A stretch of 64,000 bases of DNA from JAJPGZ01 sp038229295 (GTDB taxonomy: Bacteria > Verrucomicrobiota > Verrucomicrobiia > Chthoniobacterales > UBA10450). Both the position numbers and the translations under genes were made by a program. Below are positions 54,101 through 62,828 of the stretch, piece by piece. The DNA is taken from contig JBBROO010000006.1 in NCBI GenBank assembly GCA_038229295.1, positions 23,576 through 87,575 of the forward strand. Direction: 5' to 3'. Below the pieces are notes generated by a model. The model ran no database searches. It was not told where the DNA came from and saw only the letters and a program-made list of their open reading frames with translations. The number at the start of each line of letters is the position of its first letter. Position 1 is the first letter of the stretch.

Positions 54101-55945
54101 TCAGAGCACTGCGTCCCACTTGCTCTTGTCTTTGAGCATCAGCTCGCGGAGTAAACGAATGGGCGGCATGCCGTGATTGAGCAGTTCATTGTGAAATTTT
54201 TGCAGCGAATATTCGTCGCCTTGTTGCGCTTTGTAATCGTCGCGCAGTTTTAAAATCTGCCATTTGCCCAGGGTGTAATTGAGATAACCGGGGTCGAACG
54301 TGCCGCGCAACGCTTCCGAGTGCGCCGGCTTTTCTTCGTAGTAGCAATTGTCTTGGAAGAACTTCGTCGCTTCCTCGATCGACATTTTCTGAGTGTGCAA
54401 TTTGATCGACACACACAAACGACAAAGACGGAGCAGCGATTCATCGGCTTGGGCGATCCGATATTTCGCCGCGCGCTTAATCGGATCTTCGTTAGGCGTC
54501 GGGCTGACGGTCGCGGTCGGACTCGGAGTCGGGCTAGGGCTCGCGCTCGCAGCTGGTTTTGTCTTTGAAGTGGGAGTCGGTGTCGGGTTCGGCGTACTGC
54601 CGTAACCTTCGTCGATCATCATTTTCTCGCAATAATGCGCCCAACCTTCGATGAAGGCGTAGCTGCCGAAAATCTTTTCCACCTTGCTCGCGGGCGACGC
54701 GTTCAAGCGCAAGAACTGGACGTAATGTCCGGGATACGCTTCATGGATCGAAACGATGTCCGAGGTATAATAATTAAACGAAGTCAGCCATTCGTCCTTC
54801 TGCTTCTCCGGCCAATCCGCCTCCGTCGGCGTGACATAATAATATGCCTCCGTCGCGCGTTTCTCGAAAGCGCCTGGCGTATCCATCGATGCGAACGACG
54901 TGGCGCGGCGATATTGCGGCGTCTCTTTTACCTGCGCGCGCACTTCCGACGGAATCGTGACTAACTTTTTTGTCGAAACGTATTTGCGGATTTGCTCCAG
55001 GTTCTTCGCCACATCAGAAATTAAACTCTCCGGCGTCGGGTGTTCGCTTTGGATTTGTTTAAAAACTTCAATCGCCGGTTTGTCCGGGTCGATCGTTTTG
55101 GCGGCCTCGGCGAATGCATCCTGTTCTTCTTTTAATTTCGTTAGGCCGAGCTCGAGAATTTTATCCGGCGCAAGATCGACATATTCGGTCTCGGCCAGCA
55201 TGCGATGATATTTTTCGTCGCCGAGTGCGAAATCGGCCGTCGCATTCGGCAAACGCTCGCGTTCCAGCCAACCCGCATACTCTGTCAGAGCCCCCGCCGC
55301 TTTTCGATTCGACTCCGTGAACTCCGCTTTAATGCGGTCGTCTTTCAAATCCTTGACCGCCTCGACCAGATTTTTTCGCAAGAAATCGGCCGAACCTTTC
55401 GCAATTTGAATCGCAAGCTCGACATACGGCTTCGCCAAAACTGGATCGAGATTTGTTTTCGCCGCGATGACAATGTTCGGCACCTGCGATTCGATCAGCA
55501 CGATGCTGTGCACGCGATCTTCCAACGCGGCGAAATTTCGTTTGATGTAAACATTCACGTCGGCCGCGCGCGCGTAAACCATCGGGTCGCGTTCGAAGAT
55601 CGACATGTCGACCCGCTGGAAAATTTCTTTCTTAATCGACGCTTGCAGAATGCGCAGATCGATCGACTGCCGCTGGCTTAGTTTCGCCAAATCGAATTTG
55701 CTCAGGCGATCGTCGAAGCGGCGGAGCCGCGAAAGTTCCGCATCGAGCGAGAGCCGGCTGTAATCGCTGATCTTGCCATCGAATTCGTGGAAGCCGAGCG
55801 AGGTGGCGAGGAGCGGGCGCGCGGCCAGATATCCCTTAATGTATTCCTCGGCGACGGACTCATATTCGACATCCGGCGTTTGCACGGCGGTTGCTAAAGT
55901 AGCGGCGAGACAGAGCCCACTCAGCGATAAGATCGACATCTTCAT
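54101..55945 (-). CDS. Exported DUF885 metallopeptidase-like protein
   Basis: About 614 residues with a signal peptide (LSGLCLAATLATAVQ). DUF885 proteins carry a zinc-type HEAYPGH motif (VSIHEAYPGHYVQF) and a downstream glutamate in IEGWAHYCE; both are present, so peptidase activity is likely. A proline/threonine/serine-rich linker (about 34 residues) is inserted between EGYGS and NEDPIKRA, unlike most family members. The ATG at 55945 was chosen; a longer start at 55990 lacks a better ribosome site. It is divergent from the S41 protease gene. Decamers at 55172, 55597 and 55929. Confidence 0.85.
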   Translation of the reverse strand: MKMSILSLSGLCLAATLATAVQTPDVEYESVAEEYIKGYLAARPLLATSLGFHEFDGKISDYSRLSLDAELSRLRRFDDRLSKFDLAKLSQRQSIDLRILQASIKKEIFQRVDMSIFERDPMVYARAADVNVYIKRNFAALEDRVHSIVLIESQVPNIVIAAKTNLDPVLAKPYVELAIQIAKGSADFLRKNLVEAVKDLKDDRIKAEFTESNRKAAGALTEYAGWLERERLPNATADFALGDEKYHRMLAETEYVDLAPDKILELGLTKLKEEQDAFAEAAKTIDPDKPAIEVFKQIQSEHPTPESLISDVAKNLEQIRKYVSTKKLVTIPSEVRAQVKETPQYRRATSFASMDTPGAFEKRATEAYYYVTPTEADWPEKQKDEWLTSFNYYTSDIVSIHEAYPGHYVQFLRLNASPASKVEKIFGSYAFIEGWAHYCEKMMIDEGYGSTPNPTPTPTSKTKPAASASPSPTPSPTATVSPTPNEDPIKRAAKYRIAQADESLLRLCRLCVSIKLHTQKMSIEEATKFFQDNCYYEEKPAHSEALRGTFDPGYLNYTLGKWQILKLRDDYKAQQGDEYSLQKFHNELLNHGMPPIRLLRELMLKDKSKWDAVL

Positions 55946-56053
55946 TTTTCGAAAGACGAACGGCGTTGCCGCCAATCTTAGCCGACGCATTGCGCGTTGC
56001 CAAAAATTTCCGATTGAGCGATGTTCGCAGCCGTTTTGAGATAGTCACGAAAA

Positions 56054-57364
56054 ATGAAACGCCGCCTTATCCTGAGCACATTTCTGTGCTTGTCGATCTT
56101 CACGCTGGTTCTCGGCGTTCATTTCCAGCGCGCTTCGGCTGCGCCTAACGAAGAGGAAGACAGCGGTTACTCGCAGATCTCGATCTTCGCCAAAGCGGTG
56201 CAATTGCTCCGGCAGGATTACGTCGATGGAAACAAGACGAGTTACCACGAGCTCATTACCTCGGCCATGAAGGGAATGCTTTCGTCGCTCGATCCGCACA
56301 GTCAGTACATGGACCCGAACGATTTTCGGGACATGCAGGACGACACCCGCAGTCGCTTCAACGGTCTCGGCATCGAAGTCTCGATGAAAAATGGATTGCC
56401 CACCGTCGTTTCGCCCATGGAAGACACGCCCGCGGCCAAGGCGGGAATTCTCTCCGGCGATCAGATTTTGAAAATCAACAACACCGCCACCGACAAAATG
56501 GAATTGCAGGACGCGATGAATCTTTTGCGCGGCGCGCCCGGACAAAAGGTGACGCTGACTTTGATGCGGCCGTCGACCAAAGAGATCAAGGATTACACGC
56601 TCGAGCGGGTGGAGATAAAAGTGCAAAGCGTGAAAGGCGCGCGCTTGCTCGACCCGGAATTGAGCGGCCAATTCAAAATCGGTTACATCCGATTGATCCA
56701 GTTCAACGAACCAACGGCGGACGAATTGTCGAAGGCGCTCGATGAATTGCAAAAGCAAGGCATGCAGGCGTTGATTGTCGATCTTCGGAATAATCCCGGC
56801 GGCTTGCTCAATAGCGCGGTCGATGTCTGCTCGCAGTTTCTGCCGCCGAACACGAAAGTCGTTTCGACGCAGGGACGCACCTCGTCGCAACAGCGCGAAT
56901 ACACCACTTCGACGGTGATGAAAGAGCGGCCGCATTTTCCGATGTCGCTGCTCATTAATGAAGGCAGCGCGAGCGGCGCCGAGATCGTGGCCGGCGCGCT
57001 CAAGGATTTAAAGCGCGCGATTCTCGTGGGCGAAACCACATTTGGGAAAGGTTCGGTGCAAAACGTTTTGCAATTGCCGGACGGCTCGGCCTTGCGATTT
57101 ACGACCGCGAAATATTATACGCCGAGCAAGCAGGTCATTCACGGCAACGGTGTTTCGCCAAATATTCGCGTGCCGATGAGTGCGGAACAGGAGCGTTTGC
57201 TTTTCGCCTCACGCAGCGGCGGCGAAACCGCGAAGCCGCAGGACGAGAAGGAGCTCATCAAAACGAAAGATCCGCAAATGCTTCGAGCCATCGACGCGCT
57301 CAAAGGCGTGATGATTTACGCGCAGCAGAACGGGGCTAAGCCGGAAGCGGTCAAGAAACAATAG
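56054..57364 (+). CDS. C-terminal processing protease (S41, CtpA-like)
   Basis: 436 residues: signal peptide (FLCLSIFTLVLGVHFQRASA), N-terminal helical region (SLDPHSQYMDPNDFRDM), PDZ domain (GIEVSMKNGLPTVVSPMEDT, PAAKAGILSGDQILKINN) and the S41 core with ALIVDLRNNPGGLLNSAVDV. The catalytic dyad is S307 (GSASGAEIVAG) and K332 (FGKGSVQNV), 25 apart as in CtpA. It cleaves envelope proteins after their C-terminal tails. A palindromic repeat follows the stop. Confidence 0.93.
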   Translation: MKRRLILSTFLCLSIFTLVLGVHFQRASAAPNEEEDSGYSQISIFAKAVQLLRQDYVDGNKTSYHELITSAMKGMLSSLDPHSQYMDPNDFRDMQDDTRSRFNGLGIEVSMKNGLPTVVSPMEDTPAAKAGILSGDQILKINNTATDKMELQDAMNLLRGAPGQKVTLTLMRPSTKEIKDYTLERVEIKVQSVKGARLLDPELSGQFKIGYIRLIQFNEPTADELSKALDELQKQGMQALIVDLRNNPGGLLNSAVDVCSQFLPPNTKVVSTQGRTSSQQREYTTSTVMKERPHFPMSLLINEGSASGAEIVAGALKDLKRAILVGETTFGKGSVQNVLQLPDGSALRFTTAKYYTPSKQVIHGNGVSPNIRVPMSAEQERLLFASRSGGETAKPQDEKELIKTKDPQMLRAIDALKGVMIYAQQNGAKPEAVKKQ

Positions 57365-57369
57365 CGTTT

Positions 57370-57482
57370 GTCATCCCGAGCCGCGAAGACGGTGAGGGAC
57401 CTCTCATCGACTTGAAGATCACGCAGCCTAACGAGCGTAACCGAGCAGCTGATGTGAGGTCCCTCACTCTGTTCGGGATGAC
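57370..57482. repeat. GTCATCCCGA-family palindrome between ctpA-like gene and tsaD
   Basis: The left end GTCATCCCGAGCCGCG is identical over 16 bases to the ends of the unit around the GIY-YIG gene (2915, 3375). The reversed right end reads GTCATCCCGAACAGAG, followed by GAGGGACCTC. It has no gene. The 12-base gap to the tsaD start means it also forms the tsaD leader. A non-autonomous relative of the GIY-YIG unit. Confidence 0.75.
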
Positions 57483-57494
57483 ACGCGTGTTGTG

Positions 57495-58604
57495 ATGGCG
57501 ACGATTCTCGCGCTCGAAACTTCGTGTGACGAAACCGCGGTCGCGATTTTGCGCGGCTCGGAGTTAATCGCCAGTGAAGTCGCTTCGCAGATCGCCGAGC
57601 ACGAAAAATATGGCGGCGTCGTCCCCGAGGTAGCTTCGCGAAATCATCTCGTGCACGCGCCGCGCTTGATCGAGACGGCGATACGTGACGCTAAGATCGA
57701 CATGGTGGATGTGGATGCGTTCGCGGCGACGTCCGGTCCCGGGCTCGCAAGTTCGTTGATGATCGGCGCATCGATCGCAAAAGGTTTGGCTATCGGTTTC
57801 GGCAAACCGTACCTCGCCATCAATCATCTCGAAGGCCATTTGCTCTCACCATTTTTCAGCGAATCGGAAATTCGTCCGAATGTTTCGCTCATTGTTAGCG
57901 GCGGTCACACCATGTCGATCTTTGTGCGCGGCGTGGGCGATTACGAAATCATCGGACGCACCGTCGACGATGCCGCCGGCGAAGCGTTCGACAAAGTGGC
58001 GAAGTTGTTAGGCCTCGGTTATCCCGGCGGCCCGGAAATTGAAAAACGTGCGCGCGGTGGCGATGCGAAGCGTTTCGATCTGCCGCGCTCGATGCTCGAC
58101 TCGGAAAACTTCAGCTTCAGCGGATTGAAAACGGCGGTGCGCTATTCGCTACCGAAAATAGGCATCACCCAAAACGTTGTCATCCCGAATCGCAGAGACG
58201 ATGAGGGACCTCGCAGTCGGAGCTTGGATCATCAAGGGTCCATGGGTGATCAATCATCCTGTGAGAGGTCCCTCGCATCCGCTCGGGATGACAAAGTGTT
58301 GAGTGATCTCTGCGCGTCGTTCCAGCAAGCGATTGTCGATGTTTTGGTGCGCAAGACGATCGCGGCCGCGCGAAAGTGCGATGTCGATCTTGTCACGGTC
58401 AGTGGCGGCGTGAGTTGCAACCAGGAATTGCGGCGGCAATTGGCCGAGGCCTGCGCGAAAGCCAAATTGAAATTCAAAACAGCGCAGCCGCTGTTGTGCA
58501 CCGATAGCGCGGCCATGATCGCGTTTGCGGCGTCGCTGCGATTTCAGAATGGGTTCGAGTCGCGCGTGAGCGAAGAGATCGACCCCAATCTCGCACTCGC
58601 GTGA
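57495..58604 (+). CDS. tsaD: tRNA threonylcarbamoyladenosine transferase TsaD, with palindrome-encoded insertion
   Basis: 369 residues; about 330-345 is normal. It transfers the threonylcarbamoyl group to A37 of ANN-decoding tRNAs and is essential in most bacteria. Motifs: LALETSCDETAVAIL, AINHLEGHLLSPF (metal histidines), IVSGGHT, ENFSFSGLKTAVRY and VSGGVSCNQELR. Between LPKIGITQ and LSDLCASFQ there are about 38 extra residues (NRRDDEGPRSRSLDHQGSM and so on), encoded by the repeat at 58179-58292. The insertion is 114 bases, a multiple of three, so the frame survives. The ATG at 57495 was preferred to a GTG one codon earlier. Confidence 0.92.
   Translation: MATILALETSCDETAVAILRGSELIASEVASQIAEHEKYGGVVPEVASRNHLVHAPRLIETAIRDAKIDMVDVDAFAATSGPGLASSLMIGASIAKGLAIGFGKPYLAINHLEGHLLSPFFSESEIRPNVSLIVSGGHTMSIFVRGVGDYEIIGRTVDDAAGEAFDKVAKLLGLGYPGGPEIEKRARGGDAKRFDLPRSMLDSENFSFSGLKTAVRYSLPKIGITQNVVIPNRRDDEGPRSRSLDHQGSMGDQSSCERSLASARDDKVLSDLCASFQQAIVDVLVRKTIAAARKCDVDLVTVSGGVSCNQELRRQLAEACAKAKLKFKTAQPLLCTDSAAMIAFAASLRFQNGFESRVSEEIDPNLALA
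58179..58292. repeat. GTCATCCCGA-family palindrome inserted in frame in tsaD
   Basis: 114 bases. The left end GTCATCCCGAATCGCAG leads to GAGGGACCTC, and the reversed right end GTCATCCCGAGCGGATG also leads to GAGGGACCTC, matching the ends of the elements at 2915-3375 and 57370-57482. The inside is a second inverted sequence (GATCATCAAGGGTCCATGGG). It codes for about 38 residues in a loop of TsaD without stopping the frame. Confidence 0.82.
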
Positions 58605-58614
58605 TTTGAATATT

Positions 58615-58729
58615 CTGGGGAGCGCAGGCTGCCAGCCTGCGGTCGTCGGCAGCTTGCCGACGACATCTTAAACGAGGGACTTTCGGCACGGCGGCCGAAA
58701 GCAACAGGCTGGCAGCCTGTGCTCCCCAG
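58615..58729. repeat. CTGGGGAGC-type inverted-repeat element
   Basis: The ends CTGGGGAGCGCAGGCTGCC and the reversed CTGGGGAGCACAGGCTGCC match at all but one of the first 25 bases. Two inner hairpins (GTCGTCGGCA/TGCCGACGAC and CTTTCGGC/GCCGAAAG) follow. It fills the gap between convergent tsaD and the prenyl synthase gene, and could act as a two-way terminator. A third distinct palindrome family in this window. Confidence 0.78.
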
Positions 58730-58734
58730 AAAGA

Positions 58735-59616
58735 TCAGTACTCGCGTTCGAGAAGATAGTTCGCGAGCGCGTGCAATGCTTCGGCCTTCGTGCCGAAGAT
58801 CGACAACGCTGCGTGCGCCTGCTTCGTTAGGCGCCGCGCTTCCATACGCGACGCTTCCAGTCCAATCACGGCCGGATACGTCGCCTTTTGCGCGGCGATA
58901 TCTTTGCCGGCGCTCTTGCCGAGTTTCTCGCTCGTTTGCGTCACGTCGAGAATGTCGTCGATGACTTGAAACGCTAATCCGAGCGCGCGTCCGAATTTTG
59001 TGATCGCGGCGAGTTGTTTCGGGTTCGCGTTCGCGCTCATGGCGCCGAGTCGGACCGAGGTCGTCAGGATGGCGGCGGTTTTGTTTTCGTGGATGTAGCG
59101 CAATCCATCGCGCGTGGTTTTTTTTCCTTCTGCTTCGAGATCGGCGACTTGACCGGCGATGAGCTTTCGGCTGCCGGAAGCTACGGCGATTTCACGAAGC
59201 AAGATCGACATGTTGTAGCGGGAAGTTGGCTTCGCGTAGGAAACGATTTCGAAAGCGACAGTGAGGAGCGCGTCACCCGCGAGGACGGCGATGCCGTCGC
59301 CGAAAACTTTATGACACGTGGCGCGGCCGCGGCGGAAGTCGTCGTTGTCCATGCTCGGAAGATCGTCGTGGACTAACGAGTAGGTGTGGATGCATTCCAT
59401 GGCGCAAGCGAGCGACATCGCATTGTCGATCTTACCGCTGCAGGCTTCGGCGGCAGCGAGACAAAGAATCGGGCGGAGACGTTTCCCGCCGGCGAACAAG
59501 CTGTAGCGCATCGCCTTGTGAATTGTCGTCGGCTTGGTGCTCTCTTTCGGAAGATGTCGATCTAGCGCGCGATCGACCATTTGCTGTCGCGATTTGAGAT
59601 ACGTTTTCACATTCAT
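58735..59616 (-). CDS. Polyprenyl synthetase (farnesyl/geranylgeranyl diphosphate synthase type)
   Basis: 293 residues, all-helical trans-prenyltransferase that condenses C5 units. The first aspartate-rich motif is HDDLPSMDNDD and the second is QVIDDILDV, with GKRLRPIL and the LLTVAFEIV helix. The residues before the first motif (aromatics in CIHTYSLV) suggest short-chain products such as farnesyl diphosphate (ispA type); product length is not certain. A TGTCGATCTA variant and several decamer copies lie in the gene. Confidence 0.88.
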   Translation of the reverse strand: MNVKTYLKSRQQMVDRALDRHLPKESTKPTTIHKAMRYSLFAGGKRLRPILCLAAAEACSGKIDNAMSLACAMECIHTYSLVHDDLPSMDNDDFRRGRATCHKVFGDGIAVLAGDALLTVAFEIVSYAKPTSRYNMSILLREIAVASGSRKLIAGQVADLEAEGKKTTRDGLRYIHENKTAAILTTSVRLGAMSANANPKQLAAITKFGRALGLAFQVIDDILDVTQTSEKLGKSAGKDIAAQKATYPAVIGLEASRMEARRLTKQAHAALSIFGTKAEALHALANYLLEREY

Positions 59617-59645
59617 CGCGCTGGCAGTGTAAAAGTTGATCGCGC

Positions 59646-60872
59646 TGATGCGCTAGAGATTTTCTGCGGCGGGTCTAGCGCAGGACCGTAAACCTGGGAG
59701 TGATGTGATTTCCTTCAGTGCCTTCCCAAACAAGATAGGCGTGTTTGCCGTCGGACGATGCGACCAACGAGGGATAGCCTCCGGGAAGGCGTTGCACGTC
59801 TCCGTTCTCCAAATCGTTTTTAATAAGAAGGCTTGAGCCATTTTGCCATGCCGACAAAACTCGTCCGTTGATGCGGGCCAGGACGGGCTGGGCGCCTTCT
59901 CCAATTTTCGTCTCCGGAGAATTGGGCGTGGTGAGCATGATTTCATTTTGCCGCCGCCAGATCGCAAAAGTTCCGGCGTCCGATGCGATAACTGCGCCGC
60001 CGTCCATCGGGCATGCCCGCAGCGGCCAGCTATGTGTGCCCATTTTGATTGCCGGCGAAAAATGATCTCCGCGATCTGTGCTCTCCGCGATATAGAAATC
60101 GCGATTGCCTCCGAGCCAGTTGCGCCACATCACCACGAGCTTGTTTTTGCCATCGGAAGCGACCGATGGATGACAGCATTCACAAACGGTTTTGTCGGGC
60201 GAATCGTAAATCTTCAAATTTTTGCTCCAGCTTTTCGCCCCGACCTCCAGCCTCGATCCCTCGATCTGGGTGCCCCCATTTCGCGAATCGAGCCAGACCG
60301 CGTAAAAGCTGCCGTCGGGCATAGCGGTGATATTTTGCAATCCCTCGGACGCCGCGCCGGGAGTGTCGTTAACGGTGCTAGCCGGAGACCAGGTCTTGCC
60401 CATGTCTTCGGAAACAAACGAAACAAATTCTGTGTCGGGTGCGGCGACCACGATCCGTTTGTCGGTAGCGGCGATCCTTGGCCCGCGCCGCATGCCCGCC
60501 TTCAAGCCATTTAGTTCCGCGATTTTCGTCGGCGTTGAGAAACTTTTGCCTTCATCTGCGGATTGCACCGAATAAATCGAATGACCGCTCGCGAAAACGA
60601 CAATGATGATTCCAGCGGGCGTCACGGTTACCTGCGGCTGTTTGGACTCACCAAAACTATCGGGAACCAGATTCTTAATCGAAAGTATATCGGCTCGAAG
60701 AAAGTTGGATGCTAACAGAGCGGCCGCGATGAACCCACAGGTCAAACTGCTCTTCATCGTCTGCGAGTTTCTCATTTCTCTCTTTAGGTCGGAGTTACAT
60801 CGTCTTTTGATGCACGGCTCGCAAGTGCCGCATACGCTTCAACTGCGTTGATGCGCTAGAGATTTTCTGCGG
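59646..60872. other. Cassette flanked by 24-bp direct repeats
   Basis: A 24-base sequence beginning TGATGCGCTAGAG and ending TTTTCTGCGG occurs at 59646-59669 and at 60849-60872, in the same orientation. The second copy is the last codons (AENL-stop) of the EamA transporter gene and its downstream flank; the first lies beyond the 3' end of the BNR-repeat gene. Everything between is one gene, so insertion with duplication of the transporter 3' end, or an attachment-site-like event, is the simplest reading. No integrase is present. Confidence 0.7.
59675..60757 (-). CDS. Exported BNR/sialidase-type repeat protein
   Basis: About 360 residues with a signal peptide (CGFIAAALLASNFLRADI) and several Asp-box-like segments (SADEGKSFSTP, EDMGKTWSPAS, STDRGDHFSPA) that mark the six-bladed BNR propeller. 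A double cysteine CECCH sits in the middle. True sialidase residues were not identified, so a binding or glycan-acting role is only possible. The gene is contained in the 24-bp direct-repeat cassette and has no decamer copy, which fits late arrival. Confidence 0.65.
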   Translation of the reverse strand: MKSSLTCGFIAAALLASNFLRADILSIKNLVPDSFGESKQPQVTVTPAGIIIVVFASGHSIYSVQSADEGKSFSTPTKIAELNGLKAGMRRGPRIAATDKRIVVAAPDTEFVSFVSEDMGKTWSPASTVNDTPGAASEGLQNITAMPDGSFYAVWLDSRNGGTQIEGSRLEVGAKSWSKNLKIYDSPDKTVCECCHPSVASDGKNKLVVMWRNWLGGNRDFYIAESTDRGDHFSPAIKMGTHSWPLRACPMDGGAVIASDAGTFAIWRRQNEIMLTTPNSPETKIGEGAQPVLARINGRVLSAWQNGSSLLIKNDLENGDVQRLPGGYPSLVASSDGKHAYLVWEGTEGNHITPRFTVLR

Positions 60873-61830
60873 ATGCAACGGCGAGGGCGGGCTTGGTGCG
60901 CATGGCGAGAAAGGCGCCGAGAAGTAACACGGCGGCGCTCCAAATTTGGGCGCTCGTTAGGCGTTCGTGGAAAATCCAGGCGGACAAGGCGAGCGCGCCG
61001 GCGGGACAGAGGAGTTGGAGGGTTTGGGCGAGGGCGACGCCGATTTGCTGGATGCCGACGTAATACAAAACATGCGCCATGGTGATGCAGACGACGGCGG
61101 AGATGACGAGAATCAAATTCACGTGCGCGCCGGCGTGGAGCGGCGTGTCGATCTTGCCGAAAGCGAAAGTGAGAGGGAGGAGCAGTGAGGAAGTGATGAA
61201 GCTGATGATGCCGAAGCTGCGGATGGAGCCGAGCTCGGCCGAGGGACGTTTCACGAGAATACTGTAGAGCGCCCAGCAAAAGGTGGCGGTGAAGGCGATG
61301 AGTATTCCGGGCAAAGCGATATGTCGATCTTGCCCGCCGGGTTGAAACCACATTACGCCGAAGGTGCCGATAAGGCCTAACAAGGTGCCGATTTGGAACT
61401 GCCATTGGCGGATGACGTGGCGTTCTTCGGGAAAAAAAATGAGCGCGAGGAGCGCGGTGAAGATGACGGATGAACGAGTGAAGATGGCGTAAACGCCGGG
61501 GCCAATATAAAAAAGCGCCATCACCTGTGCGATTTGATGGATGACATTTGGAATGCAGGGCACGAGACAAATGGCGACGGCGTGCATGTCGATCTTGGGT
61601 CCGCCGCGACTTGCGCGATACAAGACGAGTGGCGCGATGGCGAGACAGGCGACGGCGTAACGATAGAAGTTTTGCGACCACGGGTCGTAATAGCGATTCA
61701 AATAGAATTGGAAGAGCGACGGCATCGACCAAATGAGGACAGTGGCGAGGATGGCGCTGTAACCGCGGGAAAGGCTCGCTCGCGGCGGCGCAAGATCGAC
61801 AATCGCGGTGTTGAAATTGGATTGCGGCAT
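60856..61830 (-). CDS. EamA/DMT family transporter
   Basis: 324 residues, ten membrane segments in two EamA repeats (ILATVLIWSMPSLFQFYLNR opens the first, ILIAFTATFCWALYSILVKR the second). Drug/metabolite-type exporters of this group move amino acids or sugars; substrate unknown. Four decamer copies (61146, 61322, 61587, 61792). The last codons are duplicated 1.2 kb away (59646). Confidence 0.85.
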   Translation of the reverse strand: MPQSNFNTAIVDLAPPRASLSRGYSAILATVLIWSMPSLFQFYLNRYYDPWSQNFYRYAVACLAIAPLVLYRASRGGPKIDMHAVAICLVPCIPNVIHQIAQVMALFYIGPGVYAIFTRSSVIFTALLALIFFPEERHVIRQWQFQIGTLLGLIGTFGVMWFQPGGQDRHIALPGILIAFTATFCWALYSILVKRPSAELGSIRSFGIISFITSSLLLPLTFAFGKIDTPLHAGAHVNLILVISAVVCITMAHVLYYVGIQQIGVALAQTLQLLCPAGALALSAWIFHERLTSAQIWSAAVLLLGAFLAMRTKPALAVASAENL

Positions 61831-61901
61831 GGACTTGAATTTAATTTGCTCGCTAACGAACGTTTAATCGCGCAGAAAAGTAATCTTTCGGAGGACAACA
61901 G

Positions 61902-62828
61902 ATGAGCATGACCAAGCAGCAAATCGGAAGAACAATTATCATCGCGCTTTGCGTGGCCGGGTTGACGGCGCCGGCGCAGGCCAGGAAGCATGGCGGTGGT
62001 GGCGGCGACCACACGGCGAAAGGAGTCGAGCTGGCGCAACAGAAGCAGTATGACGCAGCGGTCGCTGAGTTCACCAAAGCGATCGAAGCAGACCCGAAGG
62101 ATCCGCGCAATTACAGTAACCGCGGCACTTCGTATCGAGCAGCGGGAAAATTTGCGGAAGCGCTGGCCGATTTTACGAAGGCGATCGAAATCGCGCCGAA
62201 AGATTATTTCGGATACATGGAGCGGAGCCAAACGCGCTTGATGCAAAATGATTTCCAAGGCGCGCTCGATGACGCGAACAAAACGGTGGAGTTAAAGCCG
62301 GACGAGGCGTTTGGATACAAATTTCGCGGTTTTGCTTACATCGGATTGACGCAATGGGACAAGGCGGTGGCGGAGTTCGGCATCGCAATCCAGAAGAAGC
62401 CGGACGATCCCCAGAGCTACGATCGCCGCGCATGGGCGAATCGAAATTTAAAGCAGTACGATGCGGCAGCGGCGGATTACACGTTGTTGATCACGAAAAA
62501 TCCGAACGACGTGGAGTCGTTAGTCCGACGCGGCGCGACTTACGCGGCGAAGACGGATTATGAGAAAGCGATCGCGGATTATGAAGCGGCGATCAAACTA
62601 AAGCCGGACGACTACGACACGATCCAGCGCATGCAATACGCGCGCAGCATGCTCGCGGCGAAAAATGCGCCGCCGCCCACCGCCACGCCACAGGAGGTGG
62701 AAAAGTCGACACTGTTCACGCCGTTGAATATCATTCTCGCGGTGGTCGTGATCGGAATTATCGCGGCGGTGGTGCGATTGGTTACGCGAGGGAAACCGGA
62801 AGAAATCAGCAGCGGTCGGATTCGATAA
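61902..62828 (+). CDS. Exported TPR protein with C-terminal membrane anchor
   Basis: 308 residues: signal peptide (IGRTIIIALCVAGLTAPAQA), a Gly/His-rich start, five to six tetratricopeptide repeats (GVELAQQKQYDAAVAEFTKA, NRGTSYRAAGKFAEALADFT, AKTDYEKAIADYEAAIKLKP) and a C-terminal membrane helix (PLNIILAVVVIGIIAAVVRL) with a basic tail. Probably an envelope scaffolding protein. The ATG follows a GGAGG site. A decamer copy follows the stop (62832). Confidence 0.8.
   Translation: MSMTKQQIGRTIIIALCVAGLTAPAQARKHGGGGGDHTAKGVELAQQKQYDAAVAEFTKAIEADPKDPRNYSNRGTSYRAAGKFAEALADFTKAIEIAPKDYFGYMERSQTRLMQNDFQGALDDANKTVELKPDEAFGYKFRGFAYIGLTQWDKAVAEFGIAIQKKPDDPQSYDRRAWANRNLKQYDAAAADYTLLITKNPNDVESLVRRGATYAAKTDYEKAIADYEAAIKLKPDDYDTIQRMQYARSMLAAKNAPPPTATPQEVEKSTLFTPLNIILAVVVIGIIAAVVRLVTRGKPEEISSGRIR

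Noticed and set aside
58615..58729. Same family as the GTCATCCCGA elements
   Set aside because: Ends are CTGGGGAGC, with no shared words, so it was kept as a separate palindrome family.
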